A DNA stretch of 64,000 bases. Origin: Botrytis cinerea B05.10. Lineage: Eukaryota > Ascomycota > Leotiomycetes > Helotiales > Sclerotiniaceae. Below are positions 41,361 through 53,086 of this stretch, piece after piece. The stretch spans positions 744,001 through 808,000 of the forward strand of contig NC_037321.1 of assembly GCF_000143535.2 (NCBI RefSeq). The letters are read 5' to 3'. The first letter of the stretch is position 1, and each line of letters starts with the position of its first letter. The notes under the pieces were generated by a model, which was given only the letters and a program-made list of their open reading frames with translations, made no database searches and was not told where the DNA came from. The translations under genes were made by a program, and so were the position numbers.

Positions 41361-43052
41361 ATGGATGAATCATTTTACCCGAGAATGGTCAGACGTGTAG
41401 GAGAGTCACAGAGTCTTAGAATCAATACTTCCGTGCCACAATATTCTTCGCAGGCGACAAGTAGCTCAGCACCGGAATGTCGATATCCCAAACCAGACTC
41501 CCCAGACGCCTCAATCGAATTTGGTCTTGGAGATGTCAGACACACAGGGCCAAGATCGCCAATCAATAATCGTCTCCCAAAATCTTTTTGGTTTCACAAT
41601 CAACAACACACGAGACGAATAGTTGTCATGAAGAGGAGAGTCATGCGGAGAATCCCCAGTTCAATCAGAACTACCATGATGGCTTTCCGGGGACGGAGTT
41701 CAACTAAGATCAGACAAATGATAGTATCTGAACCCTTCCACGCCGCAAAGATTGTTGATGGTCAACCAGTGCAGATGGTCAGATATCATGAATTGCCGGT
41801 GACTCATAGAATGCCATGCCTTCCACTCAGCTCGAATCCGGTCAAAATATGTGAGCTCGAGTCACCAAGTCCAAAATCACAATCCTCATTGTATCTTCAA
41901 AAGAGTTTGCCCCCATGCCTCACTATCAAAATTCCTAAATTGACAGCGACTACTGTAGAAGGTAGGAAAGTCGATCCTTTGATCCAACCGCACTGTTCAG
42001 TTAGAACACCTCCTGTGTTTACTAATGAAGCACAAGCAACCCTGAACGAGACGCGGGCTTGGAAAATCTACGCAGATAAGACACACAAGGCCTACATCAG
42101 GCTCAGTAATGCATTCCAAGATACCGAAAACAAGAACCGACAACTTGAAGATGAGATTAAACAACTCAAAGACAAGAATGAACATCTTGAAAAAGAGGTT
42201 CAAAAGTTCCGAGCGGCCCGTGCCGCTCCGAATCAACAAAAGGCCTTTGCAGACCACTTCAAGATGTTGTTCGAGAGAGAGTTGAAGAAGGTTGAGAGTC
42301 TTGAGAAGGAACTCCAGATTGCACTCGAACACTCAGCTGAAGAATCCAAGAAGGTCGTCACGCTTGAGAAAAATGTTGAACTCGCAATTAACCTCGCAGA
42401 TGCATCTACAGCCTTAGCCGAAGCCCTTCAGGCCAATGTACCAAAGCGAACAACATCACAAAAATCATCGAGATCGACTGATAGCTGGAGCCATTCGGAT
42501 GAAGCAAAGTTCCACGCGATCAAACTTCTTGTTTTATCTTCATCGTCGTCACCATCGTCGTCGCCACCATCGTCGCCGTCATCTGCTTCATCATCCGAGT
42601 CTAATGATCGCACAGGTTGGACGACAGCAGCGCAAATCTTGGCCCACCCTGCACCAGAGGATCATTCAGATCTCGAGATCTGCGAGGATAATCAATTAGA
42701 CAGTAGTTTTCCGACTGTTATTGAGCTCCCGATCACTTCCGAATCTCCAACTGAACTCCCAGCCACCCCCGAACCCCCGATTCAATCGATTCCTTCACTC
42801 ACTCTCAAGAGTGCCCTTCCCAACGTTTGCCGCATCCCCATCTCTCCATCTTTTACCCTTGGCTCAACTACGTCCGCAAGTTTAGATTGGTGTCCGAGTT
42901 TGGCTAGTTGGGAATGGTGCAGTGTGCCGGATTTGAGGTTGACGGACTTTGTGAAGGAGGAAAAGAAGAGAAGAAGATGCTCGGGAAGAGTTTTCGAAGG
43001 AACAGAGTTGGCAAGTTTCAGATTGGGTGATTGCTCTGGTAGCAGCGCTTGA
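41361..43052 (+). CDS. Uncharacterised coiled-coil protein
   Basis: One uninterrupted frame of 563 residues. I do not recognise a family. The N-terminal 230 residues are basic and probably disordered. Residues about 232-355 form a strong heptad-like coiled coil rich in Lys, Glu and Leu (ENKNRQLEDEIKQLKDKN). A Ser/Pro tract follows at about 391-414 (encoded by TCG/TCA repeats), then an acidic Pro/Thr-rich stretch and a Trp-containing tail (WCPSLASWEWCSVPDL). The length and coherent coiled coil argue for a real gene. It lies in tandem with HEI10, 527 bases downstream; a functional link is only possible, not shown. Confidence 0.6.
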   Translation: MDESFYPRMVRRVGESQSLRINTSVPQYSSQATSSSAPECRYPKPDSPDASIEFGLGDVRHTGPRSPINNRLPKSFWFHNQQHTRRIVVMKRRVMRRIPSSIRTTMMAFRGRSSTKIRQMIVSEPFHAAKIVDGQPVQMVRYHELPVTHRMPCLPLSSNPVKICELESPSPKSQSSLYLQKSLPPCLTIKIPKLTATTVEGRKVDPLIQPHCSVRTPPVFTNEAQATLNETRAWKIYADKTHKAYIRLSNAFQDTENKNRQLEDEIKQLKDKNEHLEKEVQKFRAARAAPNQQKAFADHFKMLFERELKKVESLEKELQIALEHSAEESKKVVTLEKNVELAINLADASTALAEALQANVPKRTTSQKSSRSTDSWSHSDEAKFHAIKLLVLSSSSSPSSSPPSSPSSASSSESNDRTGWTTAAQILAHPAPEDHSDLEICEDNQLDSSFPTVIELPITSESPTELPATPEPPIQSIPSLTLKSALPNVCRIPISPSFTLGSTTSASLDWCPSLASWEWCSVPDLRLTDFVKEEKKRRRCSGRVFEGTELASFRLGDCSGSSA

Positions 43053-44936
43053 GAAGACGAGGAAAGAATATAAGACCTTTGACAGAGGTTTTGGGTAGAG
43101 AGAGAAAAAGGTAGGTTAAGAGAATTTGGACAAGAAACAAGATACGGTAAGACATATCAGCCCGACACAAGGTAACGAGCCATGCTTTATGACTTTATTT
43201 TACGATTTATGACATCTTCGACTCCTTCAACTTATTCACAATGTATGATTTCTTTTTATTTGCCTTGAATAGTTTCTGCTGGTCAGAAACTCACCAGTGT
43301 AAAAATAGAAGCTTTGAAAGATTACAGCACTAAAACTATAAAATGAATATTGAATTTTCACAAATCTGATAGAAAATGTGATAATGATGAACTGGTGAGT
43401 AAGAGAAATGGGATGTCAAAGGTTGAGTTATGAATAAACTATGTAATATATAGGTGTAGTAGAGAATTTAAATGAATGGCCCACATTTGTAGTGCGTGCT
43501 TCAATGATTTATGAGGGATTGCAATGTATTTTTCAGGCTCATGGGATCTTGAACATCATATTGCAAACATTGAAGTTTTGTAGGCAGACTGACTTAGCAA
43601 ACATATTACACCCAATCTCCTGATTCCGAGGCAGTAGCTCATTATATGCAACCTGGACTAGGTTGATTGATGGATCTTAGTAGTGCAAGATGATTTAACG
43701 ACTATCTGATGTGCTCATTGTGTAGCTTTGCGAGATCAAACAAAGAAATTAATAAAGCTTCAAGTCTGTCATTTCTTTGTTCCTAGTTTTTCTAGAGAGG
43801 GCATCTGATTTTACATCGTAGAAAAGAAATATAGAAAGAAATGTTGTGATACAGAGGTTTTGACAACAGGTGGTAAAAATTTATAACTTGTGGGCTCGAA
43901 TCTGTCGCTTAAGGCAAGTCTCTGATGAGAAAAGTTCGGCTGTATAAAATTTATCAGAGGGGCACGAGGCGATGCAGCTCAGAGAACTAGCGACTGAGGA
44001 AGACTGTTTACGTTGTTGCCACACAAACAATTCCCGGACTCAACACTAAGCAAGAAAAAACATGTTGTGTGAGCTAGAATTCCTATTTGCGAAGACTCAC
44101 ACAGAAGCTGTTCCGACTTGTATGCCGTAGAAACATGCCGACGATATGGTTCTTTGAGCATCATCTCGTACGCCAGACAGAAAACAGCATACTGTCATGC
44201 GGATTTTGGAGATTATATGTACACTGCAGAAAATATGCGAAACGGGCTCATTGCATGCGCTCTGAGACTCACGTGTTCGCATTCTTTGGTGCTTTGTGTT
44301 TGAGGAATCTTATGAGAAAATCTCTCAAACTTGATTACCCGCTCCATGGTTCTTTGTGAGAAAAAAAAAACGAAAAGAGAACAGATTAGTTTACACCTCA
44401 ATCTCCCTCGGTGTAGCACAGATTGAACATGAATCTGGAGCAGATTTCAGAGATAGCTATAATGTGTGATATCAGCTTTGATACAGTTGTATACCTAGGT
44501 GCGCAACAGGATCAGTTTATTGTTGGCCCATGTTATCGTTGAAGAGGAATCAATGTAAGACTTACAAACGAATCAAACCAGCTGCGGAAAACGCTTAAGC
44601 TTCATCAATATTTCTCGAATGTGAGCTCGAAATGCTTGAAACAATAGTCTAGAAGTTCGAGGCTTTATTTTCTCAGCTAACTTCCTTTGCATATCAGATA
44701 GCTTAAAATCAAGTGTTTAAGATAGCCATATGATTATGCTATTGAATCCATGACAGCTATGAGGGACTGGTGTGGGACAATTGTATTGGCTTTCCCACCA
44801 TGAAGATTGATGAATTAACAACTTCCTCTTCATTTTTGTAAGAAATCCACATCTCTTATATACTATACCAATCTCCGAGCTTGTGAGAAGAGAGCAATAT
44901 GCTTTTGATTTGTCAAGTTGTTAAAAACAATGTGAC
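43053..44936. other. Intergenic, no gene recognised
   Basis: AT-rich, frames of at most 90 codons with no domain. No RNA gene or element boundary identified. Confidence 0.5.
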
Positions 44937-46960
44937 TTGGTACAGCCCTCAATACCTCCAGTCCAACTATATTCAGTTGAGATACCAGAGAGCGTAACAG
45001 AGGACTCGACAGAGATCTTAACAACAAATGACACATCAATCAGATGGTATAGAATCTCAGTAGATCGTGTCAAATGTTATGAAGAAGTCGGAGATCCTAT
45101 TACCAGTTTCAAAAATGATACCTATCTATTTCTGCTGTAGATCGGGCTTTGATGGGAAAAGAAGACTGGCTGGACAAAGGGGAAATTCGGCTCAGTCGAT
45201 ACTGGAACTGTTCATCATTTGAACGCTGTCTATTTATTTGAAGGACCAATTCAAACAAGTAATTTTTCCCCGTATTTTCTCATCGTTGGCGATGGTGAGG
45301 AACAACAGATATATATACATGTGTACATATTCTAGCATCCGTGATCTAGATCTGCAATGTTTTCCAATCCTTCTTTTCCTTCTCTGCTGTATACAAACAG
45401 ATGCACTGACAACAAGGTGTGAATACAGAGCTTGTCATCTTGAAATTTGGGAGTATGACAGTAGCGGGACTGCTTCTTTTGCCCAAATGAGTGATATTAT
45501 GAAAAATGCAGCTCAGGAGTATATTGACGCAGCAATCGAGGCCAACAACAACCAAGATCAATGGGATGAGAGTGGGAGCAAGGGAATCACGCTTCTTGCT
45601 CTGATAGGTAGCTTTGCTCCTTCCTTCTGCTTGCAGAGGTATCATCTAACAAATCATCAGGGTTCATCGCCCACGCATTTTCATTTCTAATCAACTTGGC
45701 GATCAACGAGGATGACCATGTCCAAAATCGCAATTCCATCTTCGGCAAAGCCGCACTTGTCAACTTTACGAAACCCCACCCCCCAAACGAGACATCTTTT
45801 ATTTTCCAACGTGAAGGGAAGGCCGGTGGGTTTGAAGTGTGGATAAAGTTCTACCCATTAGCTGGGCCGACTGGAACTTTACAGACAGCCACTCTCTATT
45901 CTGGAAGATGGCGGACCCCCCGCGAACGGTCTCGGGATAATCTGTAGGCGGACAGGCATAACCATCTTCAAAAACAGCATCACATGCGTGTACCACAACA
46001 GACACTCAGCACGATGGTCACGAAATTGTTTCCAGGCAGCGGGAAAGTCTGGACGGTGCCAGCTCGCATCTGTGTGAATGAGAGTAGTACAGCAAAGCCG
46101 GGTGCGGCAGGACGTCCATCTCCGGCCATTTTCAAAGATAAATTATTCTGCGTCTTTCGGAAACTCAATTGTCGCATAGCGATTATACACACGGAAGATA
46201 AGCATTCGTGGAAAGGACAAACAAATATAGGCCTTGAGAGTAAAGGATATTCGACCGTCAAGTCCAGTCTCGTGAGCAGAAACTTGGGAGCTCGAACTAG
46301 GTATCTAGTCTTATCTCTTCTCCCTTCCCATCTCTACTCTACACAGCTATACTGACAACAAGGGACTGCAAATAGGGCTGTTTACGATGGGGCATATTGA
46401 GTCATGAGAGGAATGGACCTTGGAATATATTCCCTCCCTTTATCCAGCGGCACTATATGATATAACGACTTTACAATATTTTCCGGGGGCGCAACACAAG
46501 GTGCTCCAGCCAGCTGTCTGTATTCTCGACAACAAGCTGCAGATCTTTCAATGGAATGTCAATAGCCAATGTTATCTCGCCTCCTACAGTGATAGGAAAT
46601 GGATGGGGAAACTTTCCTTCCGTCGACGAGGGTTATCCGCTTACTTCTTCTGCTGCGGTGGCAGTTTATAACAGTAGAATGTATCTGATATACCGCAGAG
46701 ATAAAGTGGCGTTACATCAGAGAACTCACAGCAAATCGAGGTGCGAAAGCCGGAAGACCAGGGCTTGGGTGAAGGTTTTCCGCGAATCAATCATGATCAG
46801 AGCAGAAGCAACCTTTGGATTTTGATATTCCGCGATTGCGGTATATCATTCCGACGAAATAGATGGGGATCGTTCGTTAGGAATCTTTGCGGAATCACAT
46901 CTCGCGAACCGTCACCCGGGGACCGGATCACTTATTCAAGTCTGAGATGACTTTGTTATA
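44937..46960 (+). pseudogene. Decayed gene with beta-propeller-like repeats
   Basis: At least three related units occur in different frames: SPAIFKDKLFCVFR (from about 46,120), QPAVCILDNKLQIFQW (from about 46,505) and SSAAVAVYNSRMYLIYRRD (from about 46,645). Each has the pattern Ala-(Val/Ile)-x-aromatic-x2-(Lys/Arg)-Leu/Met-aromatic, and two are followed by Asp-x-x-Trp, as in sialidase/BNR or lectin-type propellers. A further FVRNLCGITSREP piece at 46,880 fits a fourth unit. Upstream blocks (44937-45140, 45420-45690, 45696-45947; EIWEYDSSGTASFAQM, KNAAQEYIDAAIEANN) look like the same protein's N-terminal region, also in several frames. No continuous CDS can be built even allowing short introns. 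Function of the ancestor is unknown. Confidence 0.6.
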
Positions 46961-47100
46961 TTGTCACGGGTTCCATCGCGTAGTCCTGTGGATGCACACA
47001 CTAATACAACTACATCGTATCGTACAGTCGGCGCCCTTTCGGTCGACGCCTTGGAATTCTTCCTTCTTGGTGACTGTTAGCATCTCTTACATATACCCAG

Positions 47101-47140
47101 ATCCTATCCCATCCCATCCTATCCCATCCTATCCTATCCC
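47101..47140. repeat. ATCCC/ATCCT pentamer repeat
   Basis: About eight pentamers in tandem, ATCCY. Simple-sequence repeat. Confidence 0.85.
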
Positions 47141-47722
47141 TCGCACCGTGATATACTCTCTATATGAAGCCAAATCAAATCCAGCTAGGTATGTCCTATA
47201 CTACAATATCAACATAGTGTTACATAAACCCCTGTGGTAATAACAAACAAGTTATAAATATACCTAGGTAGATAACTAACCAACATACAAAAACAGTTTC
47301 TCAGCAATAATAAATTTCCAATTCGATAGTTTAGTTTCAGATTCCAAGAATATTCTATAACATCCTTCCTGACCTGACAATTCTTCTCCCACAAAGTGTG
47401 GTTGGTGTATGATAGATGAACAAATATACAGAGAGTGATATTTCTCTTCAACTTTCCTCATTTACGAGATGGAATTGATATCGATATCGATGGTAATGAA
47501 TAACATAAAGTGAAGGGAAGTAATATAAAGTAAGGATAGAACGATAGAGGGAAGAAAGAGGTTTGATTTAAAATGCACTAGGTGACTACTATTGCCAACA
47601 CGTTCATGAATACATACATACGTACATACAAACAACCATTCAAACATCCATACATACAAGCCATCAAATGAATTAGTTACTCGCCTATCTACCTTAGCTA
47701 CTCTACTCACTTGGCTCTCCGC

Positions 47723-47741
47723 AAAAAAAAAAAAAAAAAAA
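47723..47741. repeat. Poly-A tract, 19 bases
   Basis: Uninterrupted A run just downstream of the stop codon of the minus-strand gene, where it is T on the sense strand. Confidence 0.9.
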
Positions 47742-47791
47742 CAGAGAGCATAAAGATAATCAAAGCTACCGTACAATTCAATAAAAATCCA

Positions 47792-49765
47792 CTACCTTCC
47801 CATGTCCCTCTCCCCCTGCGGATTCGACAACTTCTCCAAAACCCTCTGCACCACCTCCTGCGCGCCCCTCACGCCCCTCCTCCCAATATCATCCGGGATG
47901 AGATTCTCCGCCAGCAAACTCTTCGCACGATCGCTATTCAAGAAATCCACCAGCGTCTGCGTATTCTCCAATTGTTCCGTCCAGGCCTTCTGGAACTCAT
48001 CCGCCAATCTCGTTCCATTCTCGACCGCGGCCAATCGATCATTCTCTAGATCAATCAAGCGCTGTTTATATATATTCTCGAGCGTGGCGCGACGAGCTTC
48101 AAATTGACGTGCGTCTGCCGCCCGAATATTCGCAAGCGTTTGTTCGCGCGAAGTGAGTTCTTGGGATCGAGTCTCGAGATCGGCAGCCCGGGTATCGAGC
48201 TGTTCGCGTTGGGCTTCGAGTTTCTCGCGTTCTTCAATAAGGGTTTCGCGTCCAGTTTGCAGCTCGATGGCTTGTTCGTGGAAGTCGGGACCTTCGGTGA
48301 ATTGTTTCCATTTTTCCTTCGCGTTGTAGACGTGGGAGCGTTGGAGCTTGACTTCGTTGAGGAGATATGTGCGTTCGGTGTCTGCGACTTCAGCGGCTTC
48401 GCGTAGAGATGCATTGTCCCGACGGAGTTGACGTAACTCGTCCAAATCGTCACGGGTTTTCTTTTCCCAGACAGAGACACGTTCAGGCCAGACTGGTTTG
48501 ACGACGCTGACGACAGTGGGGTTGCGTTCCATGTCGCGGGTTACTTTGACACCAGGATGCTCGGCATGCGCGGGGATTACGAAGATAGTTTTCAGAGAGT
48601 CGTTGCGGAGTCGATAATAGCGGGTTATAACATCGATGGCGGTAATACCACGGGAATATTCTTTTCCGCCTTTCTTTTCCCAAAGACGTTCGCCTTCAAC
48701 GCCGAGACGAAGATGGTTTGCGCGGACTTGTTCGTCGACTCGTTCTTTCTTTTCAAATTCGTCATTGAGAAATTGCCAGATGTCGTCGCCGGAGTTAACG
48801 AGTACGAAGCGATCTTGTGGGTAGACGAGCTCGCGGCCGCTGCGTCCATCGGGTCCTACGCGAGAAAGTGCTTGGTGAGGGACGACGGCTTCACCTTTCA
48901 TTACATCCATGGCGTTCGCGTGAAGACGTTCGAGGTTATGGAGGCGTGCGACAAGTCGTTGAATGTAAAGTATCATTTGACCAAGGAGAGTTGTTTCTGC
49001 TAGGGGTCGATTGTTGTCATCATCTTCGTGAGGAAGAACACCCAGTAGACCTCCCTTGGCGCTATATTCATGGTCGATTAGTTCGAGGACTTCATTTGCG
49101 TGTTTGAGAAGCGCTTCATGAGTAGCATATGGAAGCGATGGACCGTCAACAGGAGTCGGATCCACTTGATGTAATGGACAGACGTCAATATCGACGAAAT
49201 GATCTGGTTGACCTGGATTTACCATTGTTCCCGGTTCGACATACTGAGGTTCCAATGTATTGAGTAGAGTGGGAAGTGGAAGATTGTGATGAACTGTATT
49301 ATTCTCATAGACATTATTCAAATCATTGAGAAAATCGAAGGATTCATTTTCATTAAAGCTCGGGGTTTCCCCAAGACTGGTAATGGCTTTTTGGTTTTTA
49401 CTATCGATGGTTCCCGCGTGCGTGGAAAGCGTGATTTGCTTGAGGAGAATCACCAATGCTTGTGCATGTTGTTTCAATTCCAAAACTGTAGGTGAGTGGC
49501 CTTTGGTAGACAAATAGTTGCAATTGACATGTCTAAAAAGTGGAATGAGATCTGGTTGATTGAGTGTGAAGATGGAACGATATGCTTCCGAGAATTTCGT
49601 CCGTTGTATTGCTCCTCGAGCTAGACCACTTGATCCTTTAGGGGCAGGACCTATAGTTCCAGGAGCTTTCCTTTCAACAGCTCCTCCTCCAGCTAGTCGT
49701 TGCAAAGCGGCAGCACCTGCAGCCGCAGCCGCAGCTGGTGCATCCTTCATTACTACATCGGCCAT
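47792..49765 (-). CDS. Large coiled-coil protein of unknown function
   Basis: An intronless frame of 657 residues. I do not recognise the family. It opens with an Ala-rich stretch (about residues 9-22). Residues 50-430 look globular, with an aromatic/hydrophobic pattern (FLNDLNNVY, WQFLNDEFEKKERVDEQV, ITAIDVITRYYRLRNDSLKTIF). Residues about 450-620 form a long coiled coil (LDELRQLRRDNASLREA, REKLEAQREQLDTRAADL). The C-terminus is basic. Codon choice is biased to G/C in third positions relative to the flanks, and the antisense frames are shadows of it. A structural or scaffold role is conceivable, but the sequence does not show it. Confidence 0.8.
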   Translation of the reverse strand: MADVVMKDAPAAAAAAGAAALQRLAGGGAVERKAPGTIGPAPKGSSGLARGAIQRTKFSEAYRSIFTLNQPDLIPLFRHVNCNYLSTKGHSPTVLELKQHAQALVILLKQITLSTHAGTIDSKNQKAITSLGETPSFNENESFDFLNDLNNVYENNTVHHNLPLPTLLNTLEPQYVEPGTMVNPGQPDHFVDIDVCPLHQVDPTPVDGPSLPYATHEALLKHANEVLELIDHEYSAKGGLLGVLPHEDDDNNRPLAETTLLGQMILYIQRLVARLHNLERLHANAMDVMKGEAVVPHQALSRVGPDGRSGRELVYPQDRFVLVNSGDDIWQFLNDEFEKKERVDEQVRANHLRLGVEGERLWEKKGGKEYSRGITAIDVITRYYRLRNDSLKTIFVIPAHAEHPGVKVTRDMERNPTVVSVVKPVWPERVSVWEKKTRDDLDELRQLRRDNASLREAAEVADTERTYLLNEVKLQRSHVYNAKEKWKQFTEGPDFHEQAIELQTGRETLIEEREKLEAQREQLDTRAADLETRSQELTSREQTLANIRAADARQFEARRATLENIYKQRLIDLENDRLAAVENGTRLADEFQKAWTEQLENTQTLVDFLNSDRAKSLLAENLIPDDIGRRGVRGAQEVVQRVLEKLSNPQGERDMGR

Positions 49766-50574
49766 GACTTTCGTAGTGTTTTATTGTGTGATAATTGGCC
49801 TGGAAGATTGATGTTCGTCGGCTTCTTCGTCTCTAATAAATGCAGCTTGAAGTTTATCATAGCAGATAAATAAATCACCAAATGGACATAACGTGGTGAA
49901 AGAAAAGATCGAGTACCAGCAATGACGCTTTAGGAAATGTGCACACCGCATATTGTGAAGCTCAGATTGAGACAATGAAATGTAAGGAATGCATTTCATT
50001 GAATAGCAAGTTCATAGAAGTATTTCTTTGATGGCACGAACAATGGATGTTCTGCTTTCAACGCACGAAGGTTTGTTTGTTGAAGGGTATTTGAATGGAA
50101 GTGTGATTTCTTGGCATGAAGAATTTGGTTTTGATGGAAGATGTAACTTGCCATGAATGTATAGAAGTAGAGATTCATATCGTGTGAGCTGACATCAATT
50201 CATCCATTGTGAAGAATGCATTTATTTACACTTGTAAATTTTTGACAGTCTCCCAAGTCTTCCCTTGACGTTTCCATCAATTGGAGTCGTGATGAAGAGG
50301 AGATAGTTGGCTAGGTATGGCAATGAGGGAGAGACAATGTGGGAATAGCAAGTACACCGTAAGGAACCAACCACTTGAACATTCTTACTTCTTCATACAT
50401 TCCAATCCTCAATATCTATATAACTATCATCGTCAAGAGATAGGTCAGTAAGCTGTTCTCTGTCCCAACAATTCTGCAAACATCAGCAGGGTGAAGCAAT
50501 CTAGACGATTCAGCTTAGCAGGTGATAAGAACCATGTCGAGCTGATACAATCCAGAGTATCTTCAAGTACATAT

Positions 50575-50712
50575 AGTCTGCCTCCACGGCAGTGGTCCCC
50601 GAAGGGCCAGCGGAGCGACATTCAAACTAATCATTCATTCATTATTGTTTATATTGATGGGGGCAAGCCCCCAAACCCCCATTAGCTCGCTACGCTCGAA
50701 AGCTCGGTGAGT
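50575..50712. other. GC-rich hairpin island
   Basis: In AT-rich surroundings this stretch contains CTGCC...GGCAG inverted arms (about 50578-50592), GGTCCCCGAAGGGCC, GGGGGC-AA-GCCCCC (about 50659-50672) followed by a further CCCCC, and GAGCG/CGCTC-like arms in AGCTCGCTACGCTCGAAAGC. Such dense short palindromes resemble GC clusters of fungal mitochondrial DNA, so a nuclear insertion of mitochondrial origin is possible. Not verified. Confidence 0.45.
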
Positions 50713-50980
50713 GATGGTTCTGCAGGTACACGTTATGCATTGATGTGGTGATCTTATCTAGTGGTTTGGACTGAATATGTCCTGATAAGAAGGGGGTTGA
50801 TGAATGTGCTTTATTTTCTGTATGTATAGGTATTGTGTAGACATTGCAGTTATAGAGATAGATATTATATAGATATTTGGACAATATCAATATGAAGCAA
50901 TGTCAATATAACATCAACATCAAACTCTACCCAGATACACAATCAAGCACCCATCGGTCCCGAACTTTCCCACTAAAATA

Positions 50981-51012
50981 GTTAGTTAGTTAGTGAGTTA
51001 GTTAGTTAGTTA
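50981..51012. repeat. TTAG tetramer repeat
   Basis: GTTA/TTAG tandem units with one interruption (GTGAG). Confidence 0.85.
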
Positions 51013-51426
51013 ACCAAAACAGTTAACCAAAACCATCAAAGTAACAACTACCGGCGGCTAAAGAAGGAAAAAGCAAGCTGAGAATTCCAGGGCCCTCTAC
51101 TCTGCGTACGTGCTAGGACAGCAAGTACACACAGCACATCTTTCTCGCCCTTCCAGGATCCGTCCATATGATATTGAGATGGAAATGGAAAATGAGGGTC
51201 CAGCGGGTGAAAGAGAGGGGTCTCATCACGGGCAAACTTCTTTTAGCGTGGGATCTTTTGACTTTTTCTCATTCTTGGGTGCATGTACCGTGTATTGGGA
51301 CGGTTAACGCCGATGTTATCCACTGGTGATGGGTTTCGGACGCACTAGTCGTGAAACTATTAGTTTCATTACCTGGGATGTGCTCGACTAACTCATCTGA
51401 TAATTCCACAAGCGTTGATTAAGCTT

Positions 51427-51452
51427 TTGGGATTGGGATTGGGATTGGGATT
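51427..51452. repeat. TTGGGA hexamer repeat
   Basis: Four tandem TTGGGA units. It is not the TTAGGG telomere unit. Confidence 0.85.
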
Positions 51453-51617
51453 GTGGTGCTGGTGTTAATGTTACTAGATAGCGGTAGTAGACGGGGCGAC
51501 TGGGTAATACAGGTTGGAAAAACTTAATGTGCTAAATTTCACTTACTTCAAACGTGTGGTCAAACCGTGGTTATTTTAAAAAAGAACCTCCTTTTTAATA
51601 AAGATGTGACGAGTTTG

Positions 51618-51646
51618 AGGGAGAGGAGAGGAGAGGAGAGGAGAGC
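51618..51646. repeat. GGAGA pentamer repeat
   Basis: About five tandem GGAGA units; purine-only tract. Confidence 0.85.
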
Positions 51647-52210
51647 AATCCGATGAGATGGATTGCATTATTACTATATGATGTCTGCATTATACGTACA
51701 TCACATCTAGACTGTATCTAAGAAATAACATTCCACAACCGACACCCTCATCCCATACTCTCCAGATCATCCCTCGCGATTCCCAATGCTTGGATGAAAA
51801 CTATGATAGATCGCCAACATCGTCCTGGCACAGTCCAACACGTTGTTCATTTATTACAAGTCACCACACATCTCCCGGCGTGGCTGGAAAAGATCACAAC
51901 GTGGAAATGCGTATGAATGTATGAATGTGTGAATGGGTGAATGGATGGACGGTGTACTGTGCAGCGCATCCATTCAGCTATACAAGGGTTATGCGTCCCC
52001 GAAACTTATCTCTATGCATCCATCGGTTATCTATCCACGATCCCTCCATCCATGTTTTAAATTGGAAATGGGGAGGTGGGAAATTGCGTTTGGGGGGTTT
52101 AAGGTTTTTTGAGGCCGGTTGTTGGTTTCACGTTGTTTTCCATAGTTTTCTCTCTGCTCTTGCTCTCTTGCTCTCTTGCTCTTTTGAAATGTCCATCGTC
52201 TGATCGGTCG

Positions 52211-52236
52211 ATTGATTGGTTGGTTGGTTGGTTGCT
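52211..52236. repeat. TTGG tetramer repeat
   Basis: ATTGATTGGTTGGTTGG-type tandem units running into TTGC units. Confidence 0.8.
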
Positions 52237-53086
52237 TGCTTGATTAATCATACATCGAAGAATGAAGTTGGCGAGGCAGGGACACAGAAGGGAGGGGAGG
52301 GGAGGGGTGAAAAAATCAAGGGTCCATGGTAGAAATGCAGAAATGCCACGAGCTAATGGGTTCAGCTGAGATGGATTGAGTGATGGATTCAATAGACGCG
52401 GACGCAGGGTTTCCGTGGAGAAATCGATGGTCTAGAGCAGGGCAGGTCAAGAGCTTTTGGAATTCTCTACCTGCTTCTGACTGGACAGAGGTCATGCTCT
52501 GTCACTTTCATCCAAAGCCACACTCTCTTGATGTTGATGCTCTTGGTTGGGAGATGTGCCATGTACCGTGTACAGAGTGTGACGACTGTGAGAGTGATCG
52601 ATATATAATGGCTCGTCCGAGTGCCACGGAACGGATGCTTCTTTCATCGTGCGAGCATTTCATCATTCTTTGACATCCTTGATTTGGATTTGGGAAGAAA
52701 GGAAGCGAAGACCATCATTCTGACTTCATGCAGCATTCTTCACCCATTCTTCACCCATTCTTCCTGCATTCTTCTTGTCGTCTCCTTGTCTTCTTGCCGT
52801 TCCATCCTCGTTGCGGTGAAATCTCAGCCACTGGATTGATTGCATATGCAACACGACGCCAACATATATCGTCATATTGAAGATCCTTGCCTCTCGATTA
52901 TTTGCTTCTTCTTGTTTTTGGCCCAGTCATCCATCGATCGCTTCCAGAAATTAAATCAAGGACCGCAGACAAGGGACGCCATCTTGGTCCAAGCTTGGGG
53001 AAACAGAAAATATATCCCAGTCGTCCATCACATTTGTCTCAGTCTTGGCTTCCTTTTATTTCATTCTTGACCCCAGTCGAAACATC

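Larger units (their letters stand above)
46961..47791. other. Intergenic with simple repeats
   Basis: Contains alternating ATCCC/ATCCT units (47101-47140), ACATACATAC-type units (about 47,610-47,660) and a 19-base A tract (47723-47741). Probably the 3' UTR of the following minus-strand gene. Confidence 0.6.

Noticed and set aside
51427..51452. Possible telomere-like repeat
   Set aside because: Unit is TTGGGA, four copies only, inside an ordinary intergenic region; not TTAGGG.
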